Positions 39,660-50,094 of a stretch of DNA of 64,000 nucleotides are shown here, one piece after another. The notes below the pieces were generated by a model that was given only the letters and a program-made list of their open reading frames with translations, had not been told where the DNA came from and did not search any database. Numbering within the stretch: the first letter of the stretch is position 1; the number at the start of each line of letters is the position of its first letter. The stretch is taken from the NCBI GenBank assembly GCA_947642555.1, contig CANRSX010000027.1, forward strand, positions 1 through 64,000, read 5' to 3'. The stretch comes from an uncultured Roseburia sp. (lineage in GTDB: Bacteria; Bacillota; Clostridia; Lachnospirales; Lachnospiraceae). Position numbers and translations under genes: made by a program.

Positions 39660-41093
39660 ATGTCAGAAAAACACACCAGAATCCGACAAATTATCCTGTT
39701 TGTAATTCCGTTTTTTTGCGGAACCTACGGCCTGTACCGGCTGGAGCACGAGTCGCTGATCGATTCCATGTTCTCAAGTATCTGTATGTATCTGATGAAC
39801 TACGGGGACAGCGCCCCGAATCTGTTTGTGGAGTTTGCGCGGTGGACGGCTCCCCTGATGACGGCCAGCGGCATCATCCTCGCCCTCTCCACCCTGCGCG
39901 CCAGATGGCACAATTATCTGAAATATCTGCGCGGGGGCAGCGTCGCGGTCTACGGCAGCAAAAAAGAGACCGACGATGTGCTCGCGGCCTTAGGCTCCCG
40001 GGGCATCGAGGGAAAAGACACGTTTCTGCGCGCCAGCCGCTATATCCTTCTCGGCGACGAGGAGTTTAACGTTTCATTTTATCTGGAAAACCGCAGCCGT
40101 CTCGAGGGAAAGCCCGTCTGCTTAAAATGCCGTTCTCTGCGGGCGCAGACCGCGATCGGCGGCGATTTAAAGCTGTTTTCACCGTGCGAGACGGCGGCCA
40201 GGCTCTTCTGGAAGCAGGCCAGACTCGCAGAGGATGTCCGCCGCGGCGAAGAACTTTCAATTGTAATTCTCGGTTTTGGCACGCTTGGAGAAGAGCTGAT
40301 TACCTGGGGGCTTCTCGACAATATTTTTTCTCCGACCCAGAAGCTGTCCTATCATATTTTCGGCGACGGCAGAGAATTTTCCTGCATGCATTATGAGCTT
40401 TCTTCGATCACAGACCCTGTGATTTTCCACGACGAGCCCTGGTTTGAGGCGATTCCCCTGCTGCGCGGGGCCGGGCGGATCATCGTGTGCGAGCAGGAAG
40501 CCCAGACGGAGCTGCTGCGCGATCTGTTATCCACGCTGCCTGGCCAGACGCTTGACGTGTTTTTATCCGAGGACACGCCGCTTGACTTTTTCGAGGAACA
40601 GGAACGGCTGCGCGCATTCTGCTGGGAGGACGAGGCGTTAAAGCTCACCAATCTTCTTGAGGATGACTTAATCGAGCTCGCAAAGCGCATCAACCTTCGC
40701 TACGCCCATCTGTATAACCAGGTGGAGGAAACGGACGCCGTCAAGGAGGCGGAGTGGAAAAGCCTGGATTCGTTTACCCGCTATTCGAATATCAGCTCCG
40801 CGGACTATCACGAGATCCGGCTGCAGATGCTGAAAGACCTGGGAATCCCGGCGGATTATGCGGCGCTGCCGCCGGATGTGCTCGAGCTGCTCGCCGAGCT
40901 GGAGCATATCCGCTGGTGCCGCTATCATTATCTGAATAACTGGAGCTGCGGGATTCCCGAAAACGGGGCCGCGAAGGATAAAAAGAAGCGGATTCACCGG
41001 GATTTAATCCCCTATGACCAGCTGACCGAAGCGGAAAAGCAGAAGGACCGCGAGACGATCGAAACGCTGATGTCGGTGGATGTGAGCCTGTAA
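39660..41093 (+). CDS. Membrane protein with Rossmann/TrkA-N-like regions and C-terminal RyR domain
   Basis: N-terminal hydrophobic helices; VILGFGTLGEELI; C-terminal LAELEHIRWCRYHYLNNWSCG...KRIHRDLIPYDQLTEAEKQKDRE is RyR-like. Confidence 0.75.
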   Translation: MSEKHTRIRQIILFVIPFFCGTYGLYRLEHESLIDSMFSSICMYLMNYGDSAPNLFVEFARWTAPLMTASGIILALSTLRARWHNYLKYLRGGSVAVYGSKKETDDVLAALGSRGIEGKDTFLRASRYILLGDEEFNVSFYLENRSRLEGKPVCLKCRSLRAQTAIGGDLKLFSPCETAARLFWKQARLAEDVRRGEELSIVILGFGTLGEELITWGLLDNIFSPTQKLSYHIFGDGREFSCMHYELSSITDPVIFHDEPWFEAIPLLRGAGRIIVCEQEAQTELLRDLLSTLPGQTLDVFLSEDTPLDFFEEQERLRAFCWEDEALKLTNLLEDDLIELAKRINLRYAHLYNQVEETDAVKEAEWKSLDSFTRYSNISSADYHEIRLQMLKDLGIPADYAALPPDVLELLAELEHIRWCRYHYLNNWSCGIPENGAAKDKKKRIHRDLIPYDQLTEAEKQKDRETIETLMSVDVSL

Positions 41094-41128
41094 TAACAAA
41101 CGCCGACACGCTTCGCGGACCGGCTTAT

Positions 41129-41160
41129 AGTAAAAAGGAGCCGTCCGGCTCCTTTTTACT
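41129..41160. terminator. Bidirectional terminator
   Basis: Perfect 15-bp inverted repeat AGTAAAAAGGAGCCG-tc-CGGCTCCTTTTTACT between convergent genes. Confidence 0.78.
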
Positions 41161-41168
41161 GCATCCCG

Positions 41169-41378
41169 TCACTCCACGGAGATCACTTTATAGTCCTGCT
41201 CCTCCACAGCCTTCGTCAGCGCCTCGTCGGAAATCTCTCCGTTAAGGGTGAGCACCGCGGTGCCTGCCTCATGGCTGACCGCAGCCTCCGCGACCTCCGG
41301 CAGCGCCTCTAAGCACTTCTTTACGCGCGCCTCGCAGTGTCCGCACATCATTCCCTCAATCTTCATCGTTTTTGTCAT
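41169..41378 (-). CDS. Possible internally initiated CopZ-like copper chaperone (in frame with copA 3' end)
   Basis: AAGGAG at 41393-41388, 9 nt upstream of in-frame ATG at 41378; product [29 protein letters not shown]... (69 aa). Confidence 0.45.
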   Translation of the reverse strand: MTKTMKIEGMMCGHCEARVKKCLEALPEVAEAAVSHEAGTAVLTLNGEISDEALTKAVEEQDYKVISVE

Positions 41379-43742
41379 GGCCTCATTCTCCTTTTCTTTG
41401 TTCACAGCCTGTCTGCGCCTGTCTTTTGACGCGTCATATATTTTGATCAGATTTAAGCGCAGCGCGTTTGTCACCACGCAGAAACTGGACAGACTCATCG
41501 CCGCCGCCCCGAACATGGGGTTTAACTGCCAGCCGGTCAGCGGGATCCATACCCCTGCCGCAAGCGGAATTCCGATCACGTTGTAGAAAAACGCCCAGAA
41601 CAGGTTCTCATGGATATTTTTTAAGGTCGCACGGCTTAAGCGGATCGCCGCCGGAACGTCGGAAAGAGTGCTCTTCATCAGAACTACATCCGCCGCATCA
41701 ATCGCGATATCCGTACCCGCGCCGATCGCAATCCCGATATCCGCCCGTGTGAGCGCCGGGGCGTCATTGATGCCGTCCCCGACCATGGCAACCTTTCCCT
41801 TTTCCTTCAGGCCGCGGATCACCTGCTCCTTGCCGTCAGGAAGAACGCCTGCGATCACCTCGTCCACGCCCGCCTGCGCCCCGATGGCCTTTGCCGTCCG
41901 CTCGTTGTCGCCGGTGAGCATCACGACGCGGATCCCCATATTCTGAAGCTCCTTTACCGCGCGCGGGCTGTCCTCCCGGATCACGTCCGCCACCGCGATC
42001 ACGCCGAGCAGCTTTCCTCCTTTTGTAAAGAAAAGAGGCGTCTTACCCTGTCCGGAGAGTGCTTCCGCCCGCGTTTTCACCGCTTCCTCCACCTGCGTCT
42101 GCGTGAGGATAAAGGCGAGATTTCCGCCCGTCAGCGTCTCACCGCCGCACACCGCGGTAAGGCCGTTGCCCGGCAGCGCGGTAAAGTCTGTGACCGCTGC
42201 GTCCTCGGGCGGAAGGAAGCCGCTCCCGGCTGCCCTGCGCTCCTTCGCATATCCCAGCACCGCCTTTGCCAGCGGATGCTCGCTCTTCTCCTCGAGCAGC
42301 GCCGCATAGTATAATAATTCTTCCTCCGAAACGCCGTCCGCGGGCAAAAGATCCGTGACCTTCGGCTCGCCGCTTGTGATCGTGCCGGTCTTATCAAGCG
42401 CGACGATCTGCATCTTCCCGGCTTCCTCCAGGGAAACCGCCGTCTTGAACATGATACCGTTCTTTGCCCCCATGCCGTTTCCGACCATGATCGCTACCGG
42501 CGTCGCCAGCCCGAGCGCACACGGGCAGCTGATCACAAGGACGGAAATCCCGCGCGCCAGCGCAAAGCCGACGCCGTAGCCCGCGATCAGCCATACAATT
42601 GTCGTCACCGCCGCAATCGCGATCACCGCGGGGACAAACACGCCGGATACGCGGTCCGCCACCTTCGCGATCGGCGCTTTGGTCGCCGCCGCGTCGCTGA
42701 CCATCTGGATTATCTGTGAGAGCGTCGTATCCTCGCCGACCCGCGTCGCCTCACAGCGCAGAAAGCCGGACTGATTAACCGTCGCGGCGGACACCACATC
42801 CCCTGGCTCCTTATCCACCGGAATGCTCTCGCCGGTCAGCGCGGATTCGTTGACCGCGCTGCTTCCACCGGTCACCACGCCGTCCACCGGAATATTTTCA
42901 CCCGGACGCACCAGAAAGGTATCTCCTTTTTTTACCTGACTGACGGGAACGGTCTGCTCCACGCCGTCCAGGAGAATGACAGCCGTCTTTGGCGCAAGCT
43001 TCATCAGGCCCTTCAGAGCATCTGTGGTGCGGCCTTTTGAGCGCGCCTCGAGCATCTTTCCGACCGTGATCAGCGTCAGGATCATCGCGGCGGACTCAAA
43101 GTAAAATTCATGCATATAGGACATCGCGCCCGCCATATCCCCGCGGGTCATCGCGTCCGTCATCGCAAACAGCGCGTAGGTGCTGTAGACAAATGCCGCG
43201 CCCGCGCCAAGCGCCACAAGCGTATCCATATTCGGCGCCCTGTGCCAAAGGCTCTTAAAGCCGCTGATGAAAAACTTCTGGTTGATCACCATCACCGCAG
43301 CAGTTAAGAGCAGCTGCGCCAGCCCGAGCCCCAGATGATTTGCCGCCATCGCCTCCGGCAGCGGCCAGCCCCACATCATGTGGCCCATCGAAAGGTACAT
43401 CAGCACCGCGAGAAAACCTATCGACGCGTACAGCCTCTTTTTTAACAGCGGCGTCTCATGGTCGGCGAGCATCTCCTCCCCTGCCGTCATGGCGCTCTGC
43501 GCCGCATCGGCGCTGCCCGTCGAAGCGGCCCCTGCCCCGGCAGCTCCTTTCTTCGCCGCGCCGTAGCCCGCATTCTCCACCGCCTTTATGATCTCCTGCG
43601 GCGACGCATCACCCTCCACTCCCATGGAGTTTGTCAGCAGGCTGACCGAGCAGGACGTCACGCCGGGCACCTTCCCGACCGCCTTTTCCACCCGGGCGCT
43701 GCAGGCCGCGCAGCTCATCCCGGTCACGTTATATTGTTCCAT
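41169..43742 (-). CDS. copA: Copper-translocating P-type ATPase with N- and C-terminal HMA domains
   Basis: [14 protein letters not shown] (HMA), [13 protein letters not shown] (CPC), [25 protein letters not shown]-terminal [18 protein letters not shown]. Confidence 0.95.
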   Translation of the reverse strand: MEQYNVTGMSCAACSARVEKAVGKVPGVTSCSVSLLTNSMGVEGDASPQEIIKAVENAGYGAAKKGAAGAGAASTGSADAAQSAMTAGEEMLADHETPLLKKRLYASIGFLAVLMYLSMGHMMWGWPLPEAMAANHLGLGLAQLLLTAAVMVINQKFFISGFKSLWHRAPNMDTLVALGAGAAFVYSTYALFAMTDAMTRGDMAGAMSYMHEFYFESAAMILTLITVGKMLEARSKGRTTDALKGLMKLAPKTAVILLDGVEQTVPVSQVKKGDTFLVRPGENIPVDGVVTGGSSAVNESALTGESIPVDKEPGDVVSAATVNQSGFLRCEATRVGEDTTLSQIIQMVSDAAATKAPIAKVADRVSGVFVPAVIAIAAVTTIVWLIAGYGVGFALARGISVLVISCPCALGLATPVAIMVGNGMGAKNGIMFKTAVSLEEAGKMQIVALDKTGTITSGEPKVTDLLPADGVSEEELLYYAALLEEKSEHPLAKAVLGYAKERRAAGSGFLPPEDAAVTDFTALPGNGLTAVCGGETLTGGNLAFILTQTQVEEAVKTRAEALSGQGKTPLFFTKGGKLLGVIAVADVIREDSPRAVKELQNMGIRVVMLTGDNERTAKAIGAQAGVDEVIAGVLPDGKEQVIRGLKEKGKVAMVGDGINDAPALTRADIGIAIGAGTDIAIDAADVVLMKSTLSDVPAAIRLSRATLKNIHENLFWAFFYNVIGIPLAAGVWIPLTGWQLNPMFGAAAMSLSSFCVVTNALRLNLIKIYDASKDRRRQAVNKEKENEAMTKTMKIEGMMCGHCEARVKKCLEALPEVAEAAVSHEAGTAVLTLNGEISDEALTKAVEEQDYKVISVE

Positions 43743-43800
43743 AATCGATTGCTCCTTTCCTGTCCGCGCTATACGTCAGACCCACCGGTACTTCCCGCAT

Positions 43801-44124
43801 TCAGCGCATCAGCTTCTGCAGGGTGTTCAGCAGCTCATCAATGGTCTCGTCCCTGCCCTCCCGGATATCGTCCGCCACACAGGTGCGGATGTGATTCGCC
43901 AGCAGGACTTTATTAAAGCTGCCGAGCGCTGCCGATACGGCGGCCACCTGCGTGAGGATCTCCGGACAGTAGGCGTCCCGCTCCACCATCCCGCGGATTC
44001 CGCGCACCTGTCCCTCGATGCGGTTCAGGCGGTGGATCAGATCCTTATATTCCCTCTCTGACCGCTCCTTTGTCCTGTGACAGCAGCCCTCCTGCTGTTT
44101 TGTGATCTCCTTCTGTTCTGTCAT
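43801..44124 (-). CDS. csoR: CsoR-type copper-sensing repressor
   Basis: LIHRLNRIEGQVRGIRGMVERDAYCPEILTQVAAVSAALGSFNKVLLANHIRTCV; start could be 44124 or 44148. Confidence 0.92.
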   Translation of the reverse strand: MTEQKEITKQQEGCCHRTKERSEREYKDLIHRLNRIEGQVRGIRGMVERDAYCPEILTQVAAVSAALGSFNKVLLANHIRTCVADDIREGRDETIDELLNTLQKLMR

Positions 44125-44171
44125 CCCATCCTCATTTCTTCCTATCATGTTTCCCTGTATACGGATTATTA

Positions 44172-44190
44172 TATACCCCCACGGGGTATA
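44172..44190. promoter_or_regulatory. Putative CsoR operator
   Basis: Perfect inverted repeat TATACCCC-CAC-GGGGTATA directly upstream of csoR. Confidence 0.8.
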
Positions 44191-44315
44191 TTGCAAGCAA
44201 AAAATAAAATTGGGAGACAAAAAATGTCCCCCTAAGCTTTTTGTAAATGTAATTTGTAATAAAAAATTATGATGTTTGTAAATGTAATTTATAAGATATT
44301 TTTGTTATATCGCAT

Positions 44316-45227
44316 TTAATCTATTTTGTCAATAGCGTTTTTTATCGATGTATTCTCATCTGTCACATCGATCTCGTCCATGATTCTTGCCCATTCTTCA
44401 TCCGGCTTCGCAATGAGTCTTGCATTCATATATGCCCATTCTACAGGCAGGATCGTTACTCCTTCATAATATTCTTTTGCCTCACTCTGTATTTTATTCA
44501 GAACCAGCGCAAGCCGGACCGGTGCTCCCGGGAAATACAATGGAGCCAAAAGCTGAATCTTACATTCTCCTGTCTCTGTATTCCGATAATAAAAGGGAAG
44601 TGCCAGTTTAAAATTTCTTTTTAATTTCTTTTCTAATGTTCCTTTTGCCGAATCCAGCAATACACTGATCAGTTCTTTACTGGAAAACCCTGCATCGACA
44701 AAACGTTCAAAGTTATCATCTATTATATGCTCTTTTTTTAATTTTAACTCCAAATTGTTATCATAAATCAAATCCTTTACATTATCACAGAAATCAGCCA
44801 TAGGGGGCAGTGCAGAAAAATTTATCGTAAAAAATTTATCTGTCTCTTTAAAAAAACCATTTAAAAACCAGGGCTGTTTTCCTTCTCTGTTATTCTTTGC
44901 AAAAATCGCAACAATTTCCTGATTATATATCGTTAATAATCCGGTATTCATACAGCGGTATTTACCATCCGCCGAATCACAAAATTTGTGTTCCTCACTC
45001 AGTCTGTCATAAGTAAACTGTATGTAGTTTCTTAAAATCCGATATGGATCACTGTCCTGAATCTTTTTATAGGTCCATTTTTCCGGCTGTGCCATTCTGG
45101 CAAGTATCTCCAGTTTCTGATTATATTTTCCGGTTATTCCCCAAAAAACATCTTCCCGCAACGTCCCCAATCTTCTTCCTCCTTTTGTTTGTAGTTTCAT
45201 CATATCATACGATATTATCTTTTTCAA
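44316..45227 (-). CDS. DUF3825-like domain protein
   Basis: Intact ORF with TGLLTIYNQEIVAIFAKNNREGKQPWFLNGFF...ALPFYYRNTETGECKIQLLAPLYF; recalled similarity to DUF3825; AT-rich. Confidence 0.68.
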   Translation of the reverse strand: MKKIISYDMMKLQTKGGRRLGTLREDVFWGITGKYNQKLEILARMAQPEKWTYKKIQDSDPYRILRNYIQFTYDRLSEEHKFCDSADGKYRCMNTGLLTIYNQEIVAIFAKNNREGKQPWFLNGFFKETDKFFTINFSALPPMADFCDNVKDLIYDNNLELKLKKEHIIDDNFERFVDAGFSSKELISVLLDSAKGTLEKKLKRNFKLALPFYYRNTETGECKIQLLAPLYFPGAPVRLALVLNKIQSEAKEYYEGVTILPVEWAYMNARLIAKPDEEWARIMDEIDVTDENTSIKNAIDKID

Positions 45228-45241
45228 CTATATTTTTAAGA

Positions 45242-45292
45242 GAATCAAAAACCCGCACGGCGCTTCCCCTGCGCCGTGCGGGTTTTTGATTC
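45242..45292. terminator. Strong symmetric terminator hairpin
   Basis: Perfect 22-bp inverted repeat GAATCAAAAACCCGCACGGCGC-ttcccct-GCGCCGTGCGGGTTTTTGATTC immediately 3' of the GH3 gene. Confidence 0.88.
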
Positions 45293-45300
45293 GTTCTGAA

Positions 45301-48081
45301 TTATACCGGCCGTTTAAACTCAGCCGTCTTTCTGATCCGCAGATCCTTAAGCTTCATCCCGTCCATGGAGAAGTAGAGCTTCATGTACTGGTTCCCCATC
45401 ATTGCCCCGAGGTCCATGGTCTGTGTCTGCCAGTCTCTGTCCGAGCCGTGGATATTGAAGGTGCCCTTCAGCTGGTTGTTTATGAATACGGATACGGACA
45501 TCTGTGCGAGCTCCTCGGTCCCCTCCTTTGCGCACATCTCGAGGGACATCTCATAGAAGCCCGGCGCCTGTACCTGCGTGCCGAACATCTCGGCGCTTCC
45601 GCGATCCGTGCAGACGCCGCTCATATCCAGCGCAGTGTCATCCGCGATCCTGTGATAAACCAGATCCTGCGGCAGGTCGTCCGCATCCACTTCCGCGCCG
45701 GTGACTACCAGATCATCCTCCGGAAGCTTCCCTAAGAAGCGGTCCATCACAGGCGAGCGCATTAACATCCGGCAGATATTGGCCGCGCAGCGCTGGAATT
45801 CGCCCCTGGTCGTCCTGCCCTCCGCCATGGCCTCCAGGGAATCGTCTCCCATCGGATTCGACGCGGAGTCCGGCGTCACCATAAACAGGTCGTTCTGCGC
45901 GCGCACCATCACGCCGGTATGCTTCGGAGAGGGCTCTCCTCCCTCCTCGTTCATATCCGCCCACCAGTCGGTCATCGCAATACCGTCAAAACCCCACTCG
46001 CCGCGCAGTACGGTCGTCACGAGGTCATAATTGCCTGCCGTCCAGATCCCGTTTAACGCGCCGTAGGTCGTCATGACGGAATATGCGCCGCCGTCCTTTA
46101 CGGCGATCTCAAAGCCCTTTAAGTAGATCTCACGCAGCGCGCGCTCCGATACGACCGCATTGGTATTGCGGCGGTGGAACTCCTGGTTGTTCGTCGCATA
46201 ATGCTTGATGGTTCCGGTCACTCCGGCATATCCCATACCTTTGACCTGCGCCGCGGCCATCGTACCCGTCAGATACGGATCCTCTGAAATATACTCGAAA
46301 TTACGTCCGTTTAACGGATTGCGGTGGATGTTGATCCCCGGGCCGAGCAGCGTGTCGACGCGGTTCTTCCGAAGCTCCATTCCTTCTACCTGGTACAGCT
46401 CTTCCACCAGCGGCAGGTTAAACGTACAGCCGAGCGCCGTCCCGTTCGGAAGGGAAAATGCCCTGGTCCCGCAGTCCATACGGATACCGGACGGCCCGTC
46501 CGCGCAGCAGCCGACCGGGATCCCGAAGTGCAAAAGCTGCTCTGTCACGCCGCCGAAGGCACCTGCCGTTCCGGGCGTCACCTTCGGGCTGCACATTCCC
46601 TCGCCGCGCACGATGCAGGCGAGATCTTCATCGGCAAGCTGCGCGAGAAACGCGTCCATCGTGACGCGCCCGTCGCGGACGTCCGCGAGTTTATAGCCCT
46701 GATCGCCCGTATATGCAAGATCCGCCGGGCGTCTCGTCGCGATACGCTCCTTCAGATCGATCGTCCTGGTCGGCGCAGCCTCATACTTTAACGCGTAGCC
46801 GTCGCCGTCCGCTGCCGGGCGGAAACGCTCAAAGCTCTCTACCGGCGCCAGCACTTCCTCCAGCTGCTCCGTCACAACCGTCTCTTTTACTTCGAAGGAC
46901 GCTGCGTGAACGGCGCTTCTCACATCGGTTCCGATCCAGATCCCGTAGCTTCCGGCCTCGAGCACATAGCAGGACTTGTGGCCCGTGCAGCCGCTGTCAT
47001 CATAGGACGCCATAGCGGACTTCGGCACCGACAGGCTTACGGATGCGGATGTGCCCGGTTCGATTACGTCTGTCTTTGCATAGGCGATCAGCTCACGCGC
47101 CGGTTTGCCAAGCGCACCCTGAGGCGCGGATACGTACATCTGAACGACTTCCTTTCCGGCAGCCGCCCCGGTATTCTCCACCTTTACCTCCACGCGGATC
47201 TGATCCGCCTCCTCGGCAAAAGAGGTCGTGCTGACCGCAAACGTGGTATAAGAAAGGCCGAAGCCGAACGGCCAGAGCACCTTATCCTTTGCAAACGTCT
47301 CAAAATAACGGTAGCCTACGTAGATATCTTCCTGGTAAACGTTCTTCTTCTCATCCCCGAAATTCTTCGTGGACGGATAATCCTCAATATCGCCCGCAAT
47401 GGTATCCGTGAGCTTTCCGCAGGGGGTGACCGTTCCGTTTAACACGTCCAGGACACCGTTTCCGCCTTCCTGCCCGCCCTGCCATACATACATCACCGCA
47501 GAGGGCTGATACTTTTCCACCCATTTCATGTCAATGATATTGCCGACATTTAAGAGAACCACAACCTTCCCGAACGCGCCGCAGACCTTCCCCAGCATGT
47601 CTTCCTCGAGCTCCGTGAGCAGATAGCTCCCCGGAAGGGTCTTCGTATCCTGATCTTCGCCCGCGGTCCGGCCGATCACGACGACCGCCACATCGGACGC
47701 CGCGGCAGCCTCCGCCACATCGGATTCCGTAAGCGGCATCTCCTCCTGGCACCAGGGCTCCTGCCCCCAGCCGACGCCCTTGTCAAACGGGTGCTCCTTC
47801 ACCCACGCGGCATACGTCTCATAAAGCTTCTCATTGATCCCGATATCCGGATCCTCCCGCAGCGCGTCCAGAATCCCGGTCACCTTCTTCACATTTACCA
47901 GTCCGCCCGAGCCGGTTCCGCTCTTATAATAGTGGAATGCGATGCGGCCGAACACAGAAACCTTTGTCCCTTTTCGGATCGGGAGCGTCTCTTTGTCATT
48001 CTTTAACAGCACGCAGCCCTCCGCCACAGCCTGACGCGCCAGCGCGCTGTACCGCTCCATATCCAGTGTGTAATTTGCCAT
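45301..48081 (-). CDS. Glycoside hydrolase family 3 (beta-glucosidase-like) with reversed domain order
   Basis: GH3 C-domain first (AEGCVLLKNDKETLPI...WPFGFGLSYTTF), then TIM-barrel (GPGINIHRNPLNGRNFEYISEDPYLTG...GFDGIAMTDWW). Confidence 0.93.
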   Translation of the reverse strand: MANYTLDMERYSALARQAVAEGCVLLKNDKETLPIRKGTKVSVFGRIAFHYYKSGTGSGGLVNVKKVTGILDALREDPDIGINEKLYETYAAWVKEHPFDKGVGWGQEPWCQEEMPLTESDVAEAAAASDVAVVVIGRTAGEDQDTKTLPGSYLLTELEEDMLGKVCGAFGKVVVLLNVGNIIDMKWVEKYQPSAVMYVWQGGQEGGNGVLDVLNGTVTPCGKLTDTIAGDIEDYPSTKNFGDEKKNVYQEDIYVGYRYFETFAKDKVLWPFGFGLSYTTFAVSTTSFAEEADQIRVEVKVENTGAAAGKEVVQMYVSAPQGALGKPARELIAYAKTDVIEPGTSASVSLSVPKSAMASYDDSGCTGHKSCYVLEAGSYGIWIGTDVRSAVHAASFEVKETVVTEQLEEVLAPVESFERFRPAADGDGYALKYEAAPTRTIDLKERIATRRPADLAYTGDQGYKLADVRDGRVTMDAFLAQLADEDLACIVRGEGMCSPKVTPGTAGAFGGVTEQLLHFGIPVGCCADGPSGIRMDCGTRAFSLPNGTALGCTFNLPLVEELYQVEGMELRKNRVDTLLGPGINIHRNPLNGRNFEYISEDPYLTGTMAAAQVKGMGYAGVTGTIKHYATNNQEFHRRNTNAVVSERALREIYLKGFEIAVKDGGAYSVMTTYGALNGIWTAGNYDLVTTVLRGEWGFDGIAMTDWWADMNEEGGEPSPKHTGVMVRAQNDLFMVTPDSASNPMGDDSLEAMAEGRTTRGEFQRCAANICRMLMRSPVMDRFLGKLPEDDLVVTGAEVDADDLPQDLVYHRIADDTALDMSGVCTDRGSAEMFGTQVQAPGFYEMSLEMCAKEGTEELAQMSVSVFINNQLKGTFNIHGSDRDWQTQTMDLGAMMGNQYMKLYFSMDGMKLKDLRIRKTAEFKRPV

Positions 48082-48177
48082 GTATGATGTTCTCCTTTCT
48101 TGTGGTGCTGCGCATAACCTTATCGATCAGTATACCATATCATGGCAGAAAATGGGAGATCGGATTGTCACATTTTT

Positions 48178-50076
48178 TTACTGTTTTGTCCGAAGCGCAC
48201 GCATGGAATTTAAAATCGCAATCACGGACACCCCGACATCCGCAAACACGCCGCCCCACATATTGGTCAGATGAAGCGCGGCCAGCACCAGGATCAGCGC
48301 TTTTACGCCGAGCGCAAACACGATATTCTGCCTCACAATCGCAAGCGTCTTCCTGGAAATCTTCACAACGGAAGCGATCTTCCTGACGTCGTCGTCCATC
48401 AGAACCACGTCCGCAGCCTCGATCGCGGCGTCGGAGCCCATGCTGCCCATGGCGATCCCGATGTCCGCGCGTGTGAGCACCGGCGCGTCATTGATGCCGT
48501 CGCCGACAAAGGCAAGCCGTTCCTTTGCGCCCTGTGCGTCCAGAAGCTTTTCGACCTGTGCGACCTTATCCCCCGGCAGAAGCTCCGCGCAGACCTCGTC
48601 GATCCCGAGTTCATCCGCAACCTGCGCTGCGGCCTCACGCCGGTCTCCGGTCAGCATCACGCACTTTTTCACGCCCACTCGCTTCATCTGCGCAATCGCT
48701 TCCTTCGCTCCCTCCTTCACGGTGTCCGAAATCACGATACAGCCCGCATACGCTCCCTCGCAGGCCGCATAGACCACAGTGCCCGCCGCCGTGCAGGGCC
48801 GGTATGCGATACCGTTTTCCTGCATGAGCTTTTCATTGCCGAGCAGCACGCTCCTGCCGTCAATGCGCGCCGAAATCCCGTGCCCGGCCAGCTCTTTTAC
48901 GTCCGCCACGCGGCTGTGCACGCCTGCTGCCTGCCCCCGGCCAGAAGCCGTGCGGTTCTCATACGCCTCGCGGATCGAAGACGCGATCGGATGATTCGAA
49001 TAGCTCTCGCCGAGCGCCGCAAGCGCTAAGAGCTCCTCTTCACCGCAGCCCTCCGGCAGAATCTTCGTCACCTTAAACTCTCCCTTTGTCAGGGTTCCGG
49101 TCTTGTCAAAGACAATTGTCGTCGTTCCTGCGACCGCCTCAAGGAAATTGCTTCCCTTTACCAGCACGCCGAGCTTTGACGCCGCGCCGATCCCCCCGAA
49201 AAATCCCAGCGGCACCGAGATCACAAGCGCGCAGGGACAGGAGATGACAAGAAACGTACAGGCCGTCTCGATCCAGGGGATAAAGCTCTCCTTAAGAAGA
49301 AGCGGCGGAACCACGGCGAGAACCGCGGCGCAGATCGTGACCACAGGGGTATAGTATTTTGCAAAGCGCGTGATAAAGTTCTCCACCTTCGCCTTCCTCG
49401 AGCTGGCGTTCTCCACCAGTTCGAGGATCTTCGCCACGGTGGAATCCTCAAATTCTTTCGTGGTCCGCACCTTTAAGGTGCCGCTGCCGTTGACGCAGCC
49501 GCTGATCACCGCATCGCCGACGCCCGCTTTTCTCGGAACGGACTCTCCGGTCAAAGCCGCCGTGTCAATAAACGACTCCCCTTCCGTAACAACGCCGTCA
49601 AGCGGGATCCGCTCACCCGGCCGGATCACGATCGTACTGCCCACCGCAACGTCGTCCGGGTCCGTCTGCGTCAGCACGCCGTCCTCCTCAAGGTTCGCAT
49701 ATTCCGGACAGATGTCCATCATCGCGGAGATCGACTGTCTGGATTTGCCGACCGCGTAGCCCTGGAACAGCTCTCCCACCTGATAAAACAGCATCACGGC
49801 AACCGCCTCCGAATATTCCCGGACGCCGAAGGCGCCGAAGGTCGCGATCATCATCAGAAAATTCTCGTCAAAGATCTGACCATTCCTTATATTGCGCGCC
49901 GCCTTCCCTATAATATCGTACCCGACTACAAGATACGGGATCAGATACGCGGCCAGCCAGAACCATCCGCTCTCCGTACCGTAAATCAGCTCCGCGTGCT
50001 CACAGACCATGAGGACCGCAAACAGGACAAAGGCTGTCAGGATGCGGATCAGCATCTTTTTCTGTTTCTTTGTCAT
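48178..50076 (-). CDS. Heavy-metal P1B-type ATPase (Zn/Cd-type)
   Basis: [46 protein letters not shown]; no N-terminal HMA. Confidence 0.93.
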   Translation of the reverse strand: MTKKQKKMLIRILTAFVLFAVLMVCEHAELIYGTESGWFWLAAYLIPYLVVGYDIIGKAARNIRNGQIFDENFLMMIATFGAFGVREYSEAVAVMLFYQVGELFQGYAVGKSRQSISAMMDICPEYANLEEDGVLTQTDPDDVAVGSTIVIRPGERIPLDGVVTEGESFIDTAALTGESVPRKAGVGDAVISGCVNGSGTLKVRTTKEFEDSTVAKILELVENASSRKAKVENFITRFAKYYTPVVTICAAVLAVVPPLLLKESFIPWIETACTFLVISCPCALVISVPLGFFGGIGAASKLGVLVKGSNFLEAVAGTTTIVFDKTGTLTKGEFKVTKILPEGCGEEELLALAALGESYSNHPIASSIREAYENRTASGRGQAAGVHSRVADVKELAGHGISARIDGRSVLLGNEKLMQENGIAYRPCTAAGTVVYAACEGAYAGCIVISDTVKEGAKEAIAQMKRVGVKKCVMLTGDRREAAAQVADELGIDEVCAELLPGDKVAQVEKLLDAQGAKERLAFVGDGINDAPVLTRADIGIAMGSMGSDAAIEAADVVLMDDDVRKIASVVKISRKTLAIVRQNIVFALGVKALILVLAALHLTNMWGGVFADVGVSVIAILNSMRALRTKQ

Positions 50077-50094
50077 CTCAGTTCTCCTTCTGCG

